DNA of 64,000 nt. Source: a bacterium (lineage in GTDB: Bacteria; Vulcanimicrobiota; Xenobia; Xenobiales; JADMJV01). Position 1 is the stretch's first letter, and each line of letters begins with the position of its first letter. Shown here one piece after another: positions 1-8,661 of the stretch. A program made the translations under genes and the position numbers. The stretch covers positions 1-64,000 of the forward strand of contig JAFEBA010000102.1 of NCBI GenBank assembly GCA_018266105.1, given 5' to 3'. A model generated the notes under the pieces. The model was not told the origin of the DNA, did not search any database, and worked only from the letters and a program-made list of their open reading frames with translations.

Positions 1-224
1 GGGCTACAATGACTTACCGCCTTTACAGAATCGAACACTTGAAGACTTGCTCTGGTTCATGCTCGTGACTGGATTGAGAGAGCCTTCCCTGGTTGTCCAG
101 GTGGTGACAGTCCTGGAAGGGTTGATCAAACTCTTGAGTCTGCCGGACCAACCCAACTTTCCTTTTCTCTACTCAATTGGTGCCCTGGGGAAGGTTGGTC
201 GCCGCAGGGTTGGACTTCAGTTCG
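1..224. other. No gene seen at window start
   Basis: I see no convincing coding region or RNA here. It lies downstream of the response regulator stop. The first bases (ggctacaatgacttaccgc) resemble a stretch near 8606-8627, but the match is only about 20 bases and I give it no meaning. Confidence 0.4.
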
Positions 225-908
225 TCACTGAAGGGCCTGGCCTGGCAAGCGGTAACCTCGACCGTACCGTGTTTCGATGGGCTCTCCCAAACCCGCCGCC
301 TTGAGCTTGTCACGCAGGCTTTTCATGTGGGTCTTGACGGTGCCTTTGCCCGGGTTGGCTTCCCAACCCCAAACCCGGTCCAGTATTTCATCGGTCGAAA
401 AGAATTGGCCAGGGCTTCGCATCAATAATTCGAGCAGCTGATATTCCCGAGGGGTCAGGTCGAGACGGGTGTCCAGGTAGTCCACCGTCTTTTTGCTTGG
501 GTCCAGCTGCAGTCCCGCTCCCCAGCGAAGAACCGGAGCTGACCCGACCTTTCGGCGCAGCAAGGCGCGAATGCGAGCGTGTAGTTCGTCCAGTTGGAAT
601 GGCTTGACCAGATAATCGTCGGCACCAGCATCCAACCCTTTGACCTTGTTTTGAACCGAGTCCAGAGCGGTCAACAGCAAGACCGGCACTTCCAAACGGG
701 CCGCCCGAATGCGCTTGCAAAGATCAATTCCGTTGATATGGGGCAGCATAATATCTAAAATAGCCAGGTCGTACGGGGTGCTGTGCAGGAAGCCCCAGCC
801 CGCCTCTCCGTCGCCCGCCAGATCGACGGTGTGCCTTTCCCGTGTCAGTTCCCGACCCAGGGGCCGCGCGATGCGCGGATCATCTTCCACGACCAGGATT
901 CTCGCCAT
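225..908 (-). CDS. OmpR/PhoB-family response regulator
   Basis: Cytoplasmic DNA-binding half of a two-component system. The 227-residue product has a receiver domain (about 1-118) with the acidic pair in VVEDD, the phospho-acceptor Asp near residue 52 (LAILDIMLP) and the conserved Lys near 102 (DYLVKPF). A winged-helix output domain (about 130-225) ends in the typical RYGRGYRL hairpin. Its kinase partner is probably the gene at 1871-3124 on the same strand, but an oppositely oriented permease gene lies between them. The start is an ATG closely preceded by a G-rich stretch. Target genes cannot be told from sequence; the TSUP permease is the obvious candidate because its start lies 84 bp away, divergently. 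Confidence 0.95.
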   Translation of the reverse strand: MARILVVEDDPRIARPLGRELTRERHTVDLAGDGEAGWGFLHSTPYDLAILDIMLPHINGIDLCKRIRAARLEVPVLLLTALDSVQNKVKGLDAGADDYLVKPFQLDELHARIRALLRRKVGSAPVLRWGAGLQLDPSKKTVDYLDTRLDLTPREYQLLELLMRSPGQFFSTDEILDRVWGWEANPGKGTVKTHMKSLRDKLKAAGLGEPIETRYGRGYRLPGQALQ

Positions 909-992
909 CCCCTACACTTCCGAAGCCTCGAGTGAAACCCTGTGCTGCTTGGATTGACCATATCTTAACCAGGTGCGAGTAGGCTAACCTCT

Positions 993-1874
993 ATGCAGAG
1001 CACCCTTTTCATCTCGCTGGCCGGAATCCTGGCCTTCGCCCTCAGCGCATTTTGCGGAGGAGGAGCCGGCCTCATCCTTCTGCCGCTGCTCGGCCTGGCT
1101 CTACCCACAGCCCAGGTGCCCGCGGCTCTCTCCCTGGGCACGGCCAGCAGCTCCCTCAGTCGCCTTTACCTCTTTCGCAAATCAATTCATTGGGGCTTAA
1201 GTCGCCGATTTATACCGGCCGCTCTACCCGCCTGCTGGCTGGGGGTCTTCATGCTGAGCCGCCTTGAACCGGTCTACCTGGAGCTCGCTCTCAGTCTGTT
1301 CCTGCTCTCCAATGTGAGCTTGTTGTGGCCTCGCCAGAGCGAAGCTTTCCGAGCTGACCAATCGCCTGAGAGCTGGAGGGCGGTGGCCATCGGAGCCGCC
1401 GCAGGCTTTCTCTCCGGACTGACCGGAGCGGTCGGGGTACTCTTTAACGGCTTCTACTTTCGCTGCGGCTTGAGCAAGGAGCAGATCGTGGCCACCAGGG
1501 CCTCCAATGAAATTTGGCTGCACCTGCTGAAGCTTTACCTTTATTGGCGCTATGGACTCTTGAGCGTCGAGTGCCTTCGCATTGGGCTGGCCATTGCAGT
1601 CTCGGCTCTGGCCGCCAACTTCCTGGTAAAAAGCTGGTTGGGTCGGTTCAGTGAAGCGGCTTTTCGTCGCCTGGGCTACGCGGCGATGGTTGTAAGCGGC
1701 TACTTTATGATGGCTGGCTGCCTGCACAAGCTGGAGGCCAGAGCTGGCCTGCAACACAACCAGGAAGGGCATCTGGAGGCCAAGCTGGAGTGGCGCCGCA
1801 GCCGCTTCATCGAAGTTGATTTTCAGGAGTTTGAGATCGAGCAGAATCTTTTTCAGCCCCAGAAGCGAAGCTAG
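993..1874 (+). CDS. TSUP (TauE/SafE) family membrane permease
   Basis: Predicted inner-membrane transporter of the TauE/SafE family, whose known members export sulfite, sulfoacetate or related anions; the substrate here is unknown. The 293-residue product has about eight hydrophobic segments and the two-fold repeat expected of the family: a glycine-rich loop near the N-terminus (CGGGAGLILLPLLG) and its counterpart near residues 145-170 (SGLTGAVGVLFNGFYF, followed by KEQIVATRASNE). It sits between a response regulator and its likely kinase and runs opposite to both. Its stop overlaps the kinase stop by 4 bp. A degraded piece of a paralogue lies at 4779-4853. The hydrophilic C-terminal tail (about 30 residues) looks atypical and may have been created by the convergent overlap. 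Confidence 0.88.
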   Translation: MQSTLFISLAGILAFALSAFCGGGAGLILLPLLGLALPTAQVPAALSLGTASSSLSRLYLFRKSIHWGLSRRFIPAALPACWLGVFMLSRLEPVYLELALSLFLLSNVSLLWPRQSEAFRADQSPESWRAVAIGAAAGFLSGLTGAVGVLFNGFYFRCGLSKEQIVATRASNEIWLHLLKLYLYWRYGLLSVECLRIGLAIAVSALAANFLVKSWLGRFSEAAFRRLGYAAMVVSGYFMMAGCLHKLEARAGLQHNQEGHLEAKLEWRRSRFIEVDFQEFEIEQNLFQPQKRS

Positions 1875-3124
1875 CCCTTGGTGAACTTGGTTTGTGAATG
1901 AAGGCGTAGTTTCAGGCGAAACTGCGAGCCTTGACCCAGGCGACTGGTGACGCTCAACTCGCCATGTTGAGCGCGTGCCAGGCCAGCCGCGATTGCCAGG
2001 CCCAGGCCGGCCCCTCCCTGATGACGAGCTCGGGCCCGATCTGCTCGCCAGAACGGCTCGAAAACTCGCTGACAACTCTCCGCGTCCAGCCCCACTCCAT
2101 CATCGCGAACCACAAGTTCCACCCAAGGGCCGTGCACTTCCCAGCTGACCTCTATGGGACTCTGACTTTCGCTATAGCGAACTGCATTCTCCAAAAGGTT
2201 GCGTAAGATTTGCTGGACGTAGGGTTGATATCCCCACAAGCTGAGTGGAATTCCCTGAATTGTGATCTGGCCTTCTCCAAGCTGGTCTCGGGCCTCAAGC
2301 ACAACTTCCGGCAGGTGGACCGGATGAAACTCCAGTTCAGGTTGTTGACGTCGGGCCTGAGCCAGCAGCAGCAGGTCATGAACCAGACGAGCCATGTCAG
2401 CGCTGGATTGACTCAGGTCTTCCAAACTTTCGCGGATTTCCGAACTGTCCAGCTGGTCAAAATGCCGGAGCAAGCTCTGGCATTCAGTCAGCATGGCCGT
2501 CAAAGGCGTCCGCAGTTCGTGGGAAACTGCGCCGGTAAAAAGTTCCAACTCCTCATGGGCGGTCTGCACGGGTTTGAGCGCTCGATCCGTCCATAACCAA
2601 ATCAGCAAGGCGGCCAGCGACATGAGAACTGTACCTGTGATGGCCAGCACCCAAATCAGCTCTGCCAGTTCTTGGTGAAGCGGCAGCAAAGAACGTGTAA
2701 CCCGGGCGTATCCGTAGACCTGGCCTCGGTCCGTGGCCGCCAGGGTGTAACTACAAGCCACCTGGTCACGGATAAAGCGACCGGGCTCCAGCTTTTGAGA
2801 AGGCACAGGCACACTGCCGCGAGCGGCTACGACCCTGGCTTCAGGGTTCAACCATTGGACGGTGACCTGGTCACGCAGCTCGAACTGCAACGGTCGCGAA
2901 GTCAGGTAGATGCTCTCTGAGACGTCGATTCCAGTTCTAACTTTTTCCACCGAAAAAGTGACCGCCTGCGCCGTTAAGACAAGGTCCTCTTGCAAGCGAT
3001 GATAGAGCTGAACTCGGACCAGCCAATAAACCACCCCAGCCACCGTCAGCAATAACACACACAGACCACCCAGATTGAGCAGCAACAGTCGTTTGCGTAG
3101 GAGCGAAAATGACAACACCGCCAC
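1871..3124 (-). CDS. Sensor histidine kinase
   Basis: Membrane-bound two-component kinase, 417 residues. It has TM segments at about 13-35 and 156-178 enclosing a periplasmic sensor of about 115 residues with no recognised fold. Then come a short HAMP-like linker, an H-box with the phospho-accepting His near 202 (SHELRTPLTAM), and an HATPase_c domain with N box (NLLENAVRYS), G1 (DDGVGLD) and G2 (GAGLGLAI). All catalytic motifs look intact. The likely partner is the regulator at 225-908. The start codon is GTG; further in-frame GTG and TTG codons follow within four codons, so the exact start is uncertain. The 3' end is duplicated as a relic inside and after the MFS gene (4444-4517). Confidence 0.93.
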   Translation of the reverse strand: MAVLSFSLLRKRLLLLNLGGLCVLLLTVAGVVYWLVRVQLYHRLQEDLVLTAQAVTFSVEKVRTGIDVSESIYLTSRPLQFELRDQVTVQWLNPEARVVAARGSVPVPSQKLEPGRFIRDQVACSYTLAATDRGQVYGYARVTRSLLPLHQELAELIWVLAITGTVLMSLAALLIWLWTDRALKPVQTAHEELELFTGAVSHELRTPLTAMLTECQSLLRHFDQLDSSEIRESLEDLSQSSADMARLVHDLLLLAQARRQQPELEFHPVHLPEVVLEARDQLGEGQITIQGIPLSLWGYQPYVQQILRNLLENAVRYSESQSPIEVSWEVHGPWVELVVRDDGVGLDAESCQRVFEPFWRADRARARHQGGAGLGLAIAAGLARAQHGELSVTSRLGQGSQFRLKLRLHSQTKFTKG

Positions 3125-3286
3125 AATCTTATTCGGGATGGGATAACTGGTAAAGCTTCGACCCCCACCCGGCCATCATCAACCCTGAAGCTAACGCTTT
3201 TGTCACTCCACTCCTGACCAAAACTTGACTTTCTAGAAGCTAAAGTGGGGTTGCTGCCCTGCTTGGGCAAGCCGGTGCGAGGACAG

Positions 3287-4510
3287 ATGGCCAAAAAGAA
3301 AACCACCCCGCTGCCTGAGACCATTATTCGTCTCGGCTGGATCAGCTTTCTCACGGATATTGCATCCGAGATGATCTACCCGGTCCTGCCTCTGTTCCTG
3401 ACCGGGTCACTCTGTGCCCCGGCAACCCTGCTGGGATTGGTGGAAGGTTTTTCGGAGGCGCTGGTCTGTTTGCTGAAGGGGTTATCAGGCTGGCACAGCG
3501 ACCGCAGCCGTTCGCGGGTGCCCTTTGTTCGCTGGGGCTACGCCTGTTCGATCGCGGCTCGCCCTTTGCTGGGGCTGGCCGCCAGCTGGCCGCTGGTGCT
3601 GGCATCCCGGGCCTTCGACCGGTTTGGAAAAGGACTGCGAACCTCCTCACGGGATGCCCTGATTGCCTCGGCCGCTCCGCCCGGGCAGAAGGGACGAGCC
3701 TTCGGCTATCACCGAAGCCTGGATACGGCCGGGGCTGTGGTCGGAATCGCCTCCGCTAGTTTCTGGCTGGCTTATGCTCCCGGGCACTACCGAGAAATCT
3801 TCTTCTGGTCGGTTTTGCCAGGCATCGCCGCCTTGCTGGTGGCCCGGTTCTTGCGCGAGCCTGCTACGCCGGGAGAGGCGACGGTGGGCAGGCTCAAGGA
3901 GGGCCTGGCCAACCTGCCGCGCAGTTACTGGAGCACGCTGGGAATTCTGGCGGTCTTTGCAATGGCCAACTCCAGCGATATGTTTCTGCTCCTGCGAGCC
4001 CGCCAGCTCGGACTCAGCGACGCCAGGGTGGTTGGATGCTACGGTCTGTTTTATCTCAGCTACGCCCTGGTCTCCTACCCGGCGGGGGTGCTCAGCGACC
4101 GATGGGGACGGGCCAAGACCCTGGGTGCCGGCTGGCTCGTCTACGCTTTCATCTACCTGGGCTTCGCCTATGCCAGCGCCAACAGTCTTTACGCTCTCTT
4201 CCTCGGTTACGGGGTATACATGGGCCTCTCCGAAGGAGTCGGACGGGCCTGGCTCTCCGACCACTCGCCCCGCCACTTACAGGGCACCGGCCAGGGGGTC
4301 TCGGGAATGCTGCTGGGCGCTACCACCCTGGTCAGCAGTCTGATCGCGGGTGGCCTTTGGGATCTGGTCGGCCCGCGCGCGCCATTCTTCTTCGGCGGGA
4401 CTTGCGCCCTGCTATCGGTCTGCCTGCTCTTGCTGCTCAAGCCAGGCTGCTTCGTCAATGCAGCCGTCGCTTCAAGCGAAACGGCCAGCCTTGACCCAGC
4501 CGACTGGTGA
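3287..4510 (+). CDS. MFS transporter
   Basis: Predicted 12-helix major facilitator permease, about 407 residues. The start at ATG 3287 is chosen because a gagga ribosome-binding site lies just upstream and because the hydrophobic core follows after a short basic N-terminus; an upstream in-frame ATG at 3245 lacks this. The loop motif DRFGKGLRTSSRDAL matches a group of uncharacterised MFS proteins often annotated as drug or multidrug efflux. The substrate is unknown. Odd point: the last 20 or so codons align, in antisense, with the 3' end of the kinase gene at 1871-3124, so the C-terminus has been rewritten by a relic of a convergent kinase gene. Confidence 0.9.
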   Translation: MAKKKTTPLPETIIRLGWISFLTDIASEMIYPVLPLFLTGSLCAPATLLGLVEGFSEALVCLLKGLSGWHSDRSRSRVPFVRWGYACSIAARPLLGLAASWPLVLASRAFDRFGKGLRTSSRDALIASAAPPGQKGRAFGYHRSLDTAGAVVGIASASFWLAYAPGHYREIFFWSVLPGIAALLVARFLREPATPGEATVGRLKEGLANLPRSYWSTLGILAVFAMANSSDMFLLLRARQLGLSDARVVGCYGLFYLSYALVSYPAGVLSDRWGRAKTLGAGWLVYAFIYLGFAYASANSLYALFLGYGVYMGLSEGVGRAWLSDHSPRHLQGTGQGVSGMLLGATTLVSSLIAGGLWDLVGPRAPFFFGGTCALLSVCLLLLLKPGCFVNAAVASSETASLDPADW

Positions 4511-4517
4511 CGCTCAG
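4444..4517 (-). pseudogene. Relic of histidine kinase 3' end
   Basis: About 70 bases align at roughly 83% identity with 1885-1956, the 3' end of the intact kinase gene, in the same orientation. The longest shared run is agccttgacccag, followed after one change by cgactggtgacgctca. The relic overlaps the 3' end of the MFS gene convergently, just as the intact kinase overlaps the TSUP gene. The rest of the kinase copy is gone. Confidence 0.7.
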
Positions 4518-4642
4518 GGGCTGCCCGAATAGGAGTCCGGCTCACGGCTTTGATTGGAGCATTCTGACTTTGCCGATGTCATGAAGTGGGCGGTGTCACC
4601 ACGTCCTGACATCGACTGATCTCGGTAGAAGATTCCTGGAGA

Positions 4643-4664
4643 CGCCCCGCACGGGGCGCGCTTT
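4643..4664 (+). terminator. Possible Rho-independent terminator
   Basis: A six-pair GC stem (cgcccc / ggggcg, loop gcac) is followed by cgctttt. It lies about 130 bp after the MFS stop. The stem is short and the T run is only four bases, so this is tentative. Confidence 0.4.
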
Positions 4665-4778
4665 TGAGGCACCCGCGGCATAGATTTCGCTCGGGTCGTA
4701 GCGTGTTGCTCAGAGACCATGATCCAGGTCGCAGGCACGTAAGAAGTCATGGGATCCGGGGCGTATAGCCGGGGAGGT

Positions 4779-4853
4779 GACCACCAGGGCCTCCAATGAA
4801 GTTGGGCTGCACTAACCTTGATGGGCGCCCTGGACTTTTGAGCCGCGGGTTCG
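4779..4853 (+). pseudogene. Relic of TSUP permease gene
   Basis: The stretch reading accaccagggcctccaatga matches the intact TSUP gene at about 1491-1511, and the similarity continues to about position 1580 with one gap of about 12 bases (shared ggctgcac, ggcgc, tggact and ttgag blocks). The reading frame is broken. With the kinase relic upstream, this suggests that a second transporter/kinase module once stood here and decayed. Confidence 0.6.
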
Positions 4854-4881
4854 TGAATCCTCATCCTCCCTTGCCTTTGTG

Positions 4882-5095
4882 CCAGAACACCGTATCCTTT
4901 CGGGGTCCACGGACCATACTTGTTCGCGGAGTGGGACGCAGTCCTAAGCCTCCAGGTCCCTCAGTGTGCGCGGAACTGGCTGAAGGGATTGGCGGCTCCC
5001 GCCTGACGATTTTACCCGCTACCGGACACTCGTGCATGCCGCAAACGCCGGAAGCCTTTAATCAGGCGCTGCTGCTGCGCTTCTTGCTGGACTGA
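4882..5095 (+). pseudogene. Relic of alpha/beta-hydrolase C-terminus
   Basis: In the frame ending at 5095 the last 45 residues (AELAEGIGGSRLTILPATGH, then PEAFNQALLLRFLLD) fit the C-terminal end of alpha/beta-hydrolase fold enzymes, including the catalytic His in the ATGH turn. The upstream part (RTILVRG) resembles the strand carrying the third acid, but no nucleophile elbow or N-terminal half is present. I read this as a 5'-truncated remnant. Confidence 0.5.
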
Positions 5096-5293
5096 AGCGG
5101 CGCTTCCCCGCCCCAGGTCACCAAAGATCACGGCCACCGTCTGGCCTGGCCGGGCTGGCGGAGGTCCCCATGGATGTCGTGGAGGGATCGGCTTTCCCCG
5201 GTGATGCCGGGCCGTGGCCGCGAAGCGGGTGGTATGAAATGGACTTCATCGAATTCGATGCGGACAGAATCGCCCCGAAATTCCGCGAGCTGC

Positions 5294-6561
5294 CATTTTC
5301 CGTTCGCCCTCCTGCGTGCACTTTTGGAACTGACCGTAGCCGCCGCCCTGGAGTTGGGGCGCAGTCAGGAGGCCGCTCAGTTGCTCTCGCTCTGGCGACT
5401 TAGCCGGGCCCAGCCACAACTGCAGAACCAGGAGCTTGAGCAGCTGCGAGCCGAACTGACCGGCCTCCAAAGCGCCGCCACGCCAGGGCTGGAGAAGCGT
5501 CTGGCCGACACCCGGGCCGAGTTCTTGGTCAAGCTCAGCCAGCTTCGCCAACGTCACCCCGAGATTGAATCAGCGCTGAGTGCCCAGGGCGACGAACTGC
5601 TGGCGTTGCAGAAGCATTTACCGCCAGCCACGCTGCTGGTGCAGTATACGCGGCGGCTGACGGGCTGTTTATTCAGTCCCTGACCCAAGAGGGCCAGACA
5701 CTCAGCACCGTGCGGATTGAAAAGGCTCGCCTACTTGAGCTGCTTTCTCAGTGGAGCCGGGCCGTGCAGAGCCCGCGACCCCCAAGTGAAGAGGAAAGGC
5801 AAGCCGGCCGGCAACTCTACTCCCTGCTGATCACTCCGCTGGGGCGTCCTGATTTTGACCTCTGGATTATGCCAAGCGGTGAACTTTGGGACCTGCCCTT
5901 TGAGACTCTGATTGATCCGGCGGGACGCTATTTGGTTGAGTCGAGTGCTTGCGCCTACCTGGGCCCAAGCGAAGCCCTCCAGCTGGTCTCGGACCCGGCG
6001 CCGGCCTCGGGAGATTGGGTTGGGGCGGGGAACCCCAGGCTTCCGGGCACGCTGGAGGAGTTAGCTCAGATCAAGCGCCTGTTTTCGGGAGGCGAGGTCG
6101 TGCGTGATTGGCCTTCTCTGCAGAGCGCGGCCACGCACGCTCGCTATCTGCACCTGGCCACCCACAGCCAGGCCCGCCCCGACCGGCCCCTGGATAGTTT
6201 CTTGGAATTGGCGGGGGAACAGATTTCCCTGGAGAAGATTTACACGATGAACCTGTATCCGGGCAGTTTGGTGGTGCTTAGTTCTTGCGGCGGGGCCGTG
6301 GCCCAGACCCATAGAGAACCGGATCTGGTGTCGCTTTCCAGTGGATTTCGCTCCTGTGGCGCCGCCTCTGTGGTGGCCGCTCTCTGGCCTGTTGAGGATC
6401 AAGCTACTGCTAAATTTTTCCCATCATTCTATCGTGAGCTTCTCGCGGGTCGTTCGCGTCAACAAGCCCTGCGTCAGGCGAAGTTGCAGATGCTGAGCCA
6501 GCCCGGTCTTTCCCATCCATATTTCTGGGGGGCCTTTACCTTATTGGGTGACCCACGTTAA
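5294..6561 (+). pseudogene. CHAT-domain protein, truncated and frameshifted
   Basis: This is the C-terminal part of a TPR-CHAT (caspase/separase-like) protein, a paralogue of the intact gene at 15897-19187. A helical linker is read in frame 2 up to TLLVQYT (about 5650), and the CHAT domain continues in frame 1 from about 5650 (ADGLFIQSLTQEGQTLST). One base seems to be missing near 5648-5655. The catalytic His (HLATHSQ) and Cys (VLSSCGGA) of the CHAT peptidase dyad are intact and so is the end of the domain (YFWGAFTLLGDPR). The N-terminal TPR region and signal peptide are lost. Reinitiation at GTG 5710 could still give a 283-residue CHAT-only protein, so some activity is possible. Confidence 0.75.
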
Positions 6562-6651
6562 TTGCTTTTAAACGATTTTGCCGAGGTATTGCGATAATCT
6601 TCCGAATACCGACGACGGGGTCATTTCTTGATAGCCGCGTAACTGTCGGAT

Positions 6652-6834
6652 CTATCTTTCTTCCTTTCGGTTTTGCAGTTCTATTAGTCTTCGAAGGCTC
6701 TCGTCAATGCGGTCCAATCTTTCAATTTCCCTGGCTTCGCGAGCGCTCATAGGCGGCGCTTCATAACCACTAATGTTCCTGGAACCGAAATAGTATCGCG
6801 CTGCAGAACCTGGATAACCGACCATTCTTGCCAT
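6652..6834 (-). CDS. Small hypothetical protein
   Basis: A 60-residue ORF with an ATG start and a ggag motif 9 bases upstream. The N-terminal half is Gly/Tyr-rich and the C-terminal half is a highly charged helix (SAREAREIERLDRIDESLRR). I do not recognise it. It lies in a region full of gene relics, so it may be a remnant, but the ribosome-binding site and the regular helix favour a real small gene. Confidence 0.4.
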   Translation of the reverse strand: MARMVGYPGSAARYYFGSRNISGYEAPPMSAREAREIERLDRIDESLRRLIELQNRKEER

Positions 6835-6859
6835 TGTTGTTGTCTCCAGTTGTAAGATA

Positions 6860-7270
6860 TCATCACGTTACGCTCGAAGCGTATATCTCTCTGACCTTGT
6901 TAGAGAGTAGCGGTCGGGTGTTAAAGAAACCTAAAACGGTCACGCCCCAACCAGTCGTGTAAATTGCCATCGAATGCTCAGGCTCTGTTCGATGTTTAGT
7001 TGGGTTGCGCAGGGCCTTCGCGGGCTTGGTCTGCTCCTCTTCGGGTTTCGTCTCGGGCCTCAAAGCGAGGGCTTTCTTCAGCGACTCTTTACTTGATCAG
7101 GTTGCGAGATACTGCCCACTCATCGTTCTGCTCGATCAGAATGCGTCCCAGTAAGCGCAGCACGGAATTATCGTTGGGAAAATGCCTACCACGTCGGCGC
7201 GCCGCTTCAGCTCACGATTGTGAACTGGGCCTGCCATCTGATCCGTGAATGTCACGGACAAGAGCTGGCC
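6860..7270 (-). pseudogene. Decayed TPR-like gene
   Basis: Reading the minus strand through at least two frameshifts and an in-frame stop gives a continuous helical sequence: first the frame with HNRELKRRADVVGIFP, then NDNSVLRLLGRILIEQN followed by EWAVSRNLIK, then ESLKKALALRPE and a Pro/Lys/Glu-rich tail. The middle part has the spacing of a tetratricopeptide repeat. None of the frames alone makes a sensible protein. Confidence 0.45.
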
Positions 7271-7274
7271 GGCA

Positions 7275-8474
7275 TCATCGCTTCTCCCAGCAAATTTCAC
7301 GCCAACGACCACCATCCAAACTCCGCCCAACCTTCCAGTGCTGAAGAATGCGCCACGTCATCCAAGCCGGACGTGATTCCAGGTCCATACAGTCACAGTA
7401 AAAGTGCCCCCGAGGCCGCAGAACCCTCTCCATTTCATTGAACACAGACAGAACCTCAGGGGCTTCGAAGTTCATCATTCCGAAGGCCGCCACGGAGACG
7501 CCGATATCTAAGGTCTGATCGGCCAGAGGGAAAGGCTCAGTAAAGTCCGCCAGGCAACGACGAATTCTCGGGGACCAGTCAGGACGAAGTTGTTCAACAA
7601 CTTTTTCCATCAGCCATAGGCCGGAGTAATTACAATCAATCGTCACGAACGTTGCCTGCGCGTTGCTTTCGAACACACCGACCGGGACCGTTGGCCAGTG
7701 ATTGCTGCCGAGTTCTAGAATGGCGGGGGCGGCCAGACTGCGGGCTTCCTCAGCCGCATAGTAATAGGCCGCGTAATCTTTAAGCTTAGCCTCAGCCTCG
7801 CGAAAAATTCTTTGCGGATTTGCCGCCAGTTCCTGAAAGTTCCGGTCCACCTGCAAGAACTGCCAGGTTTGGTCGGGAAAGTTTTTGAGCGAGCCACGGC
7901 GTGGGTCAAGACTCCAGCGCGATTCCACCGGAAGCCAGTATTGAAAATCGAGTTCGCCGTTCAACTGACGGTGTTCTAGAATCTCCAGTCGGTCCGAGTT
8001 GGAGCCCCCGTCGCGAAAGGTATAAAACTCGCTCACGGAGCGATGAACTAAATGGGGAAGGCCTACAAAGTCTGGCTTCTCTGGATTGCGTGCTTTCAGA
8101 TAAACCCAGCTCTCCCCGTCCACCTCCGGGAGGTGGTCTCGTTGCGTTTCGTCCCCAGGCTTGGGCTGCAGTTCTCCGCGCAGGTAAAGTTGACCGCCGA
8201 GGAACTTTTCATCAAAGGGGCCGGTCCTTTTGAAGAGCCAGACGGTCACCTCCTCGGAAGGATGACGAGCTTTGAACCATTCCACGCGTTGCGCTAAAGC
8301 TAACCCCGTCAGACCGTTATTCACGGGGCAAAGCGGAGTCGCGGAAAGCTCCTGACCCTCGCAGCGGGCCCAAATAGACAAGAGTAACCCTGGGATGAGC
8401 AAGGCGTTAGCTAGTCTTGAAAGAACCCTGCCTGCCAACAACATCAGCGGATTCTCTGCGCGATTTTCGAGCAA
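7275..8474 (-). CDS. Methyltransferase-like protein with N-terminal hydrophobic segment
   Basis: A 399-residue product. Residues about 10-38 form a hydrophobic stretch ending in a small-residue region, like a signal peptide or membrane anchor. Residues 45-230 show no recognisable domain. From about 250 there is a class I SAM-dependent methyltransferase-like fold: motif I region AILELGSNHWP, the acidic end of strand 2 (FVTIDCNYSG), motif II-like FPLADQTLDIGVSV, and a post-motif RVLRPRGHFYCDCMD as in Methyltransf_11. The glycine-rich SAM loop is poor (GSNHWP in place of GxGxG), so activity is doubtful. The start is a TTG with gaagga close upstream; an internal ATG at 8444 is also possible. Confidence 0.7.
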   Translation of the reverse strand: MLENRAENPLMLLAGRVLSRLANALLIPGLLLSIWARCEGQELSATPLCPVNNGLTGLALAQRVEWFKARHPSEEVTVWLFKRTGPFDEKFLGGQLYLRGELQPKPGDETQRDHLPEVDGESWVYLKARNPEKPDFVGLPHLVHRSVSEFYTFRDGGSNSDRLEILEHRQLNGELDFQYWLPVESRWSLDPRRGSLKNFPDQTWQFLQVDRNFQELAANPQRIFREAEAKLKDYAAYYYAAEEARSLAAPAILELGSNHWPTVPVGVFESNAQATFVTIDCNYSGLWLMEKVVEQLRPDWSPRIRRCLADFTEPFPLADQTLDIGVSVAAFGMMNFEAPEVLSVFNEMERVLRPRGHFYCDCMDLESRPAWMTWRILQHWKVGRSLDGGRWREICWEKR

Positions 8475-8661
8475 AGTCCTTCGTCAACGGAGCGCCTGCC
8501 TCTTGATTGAGCAGTTGGACGTTCTATCGTTTGCGGACACCGACCACGAGTGAGGCTGAAGCATACGAGGCCCAACTGGTCAAATAAGAAGGCGGGCTAC
8601 AACAGCTACAACGACTTACCGCTTTGACTAACCGGCCCGATCCGACGCAATCTGGTGGGCC

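Noticed and set aside
1224..2075. Long minus-strand ORF opposite the TSUP gene
   Set aside because: Antisense shadow of two well-supported genes, with low-complexity composition.
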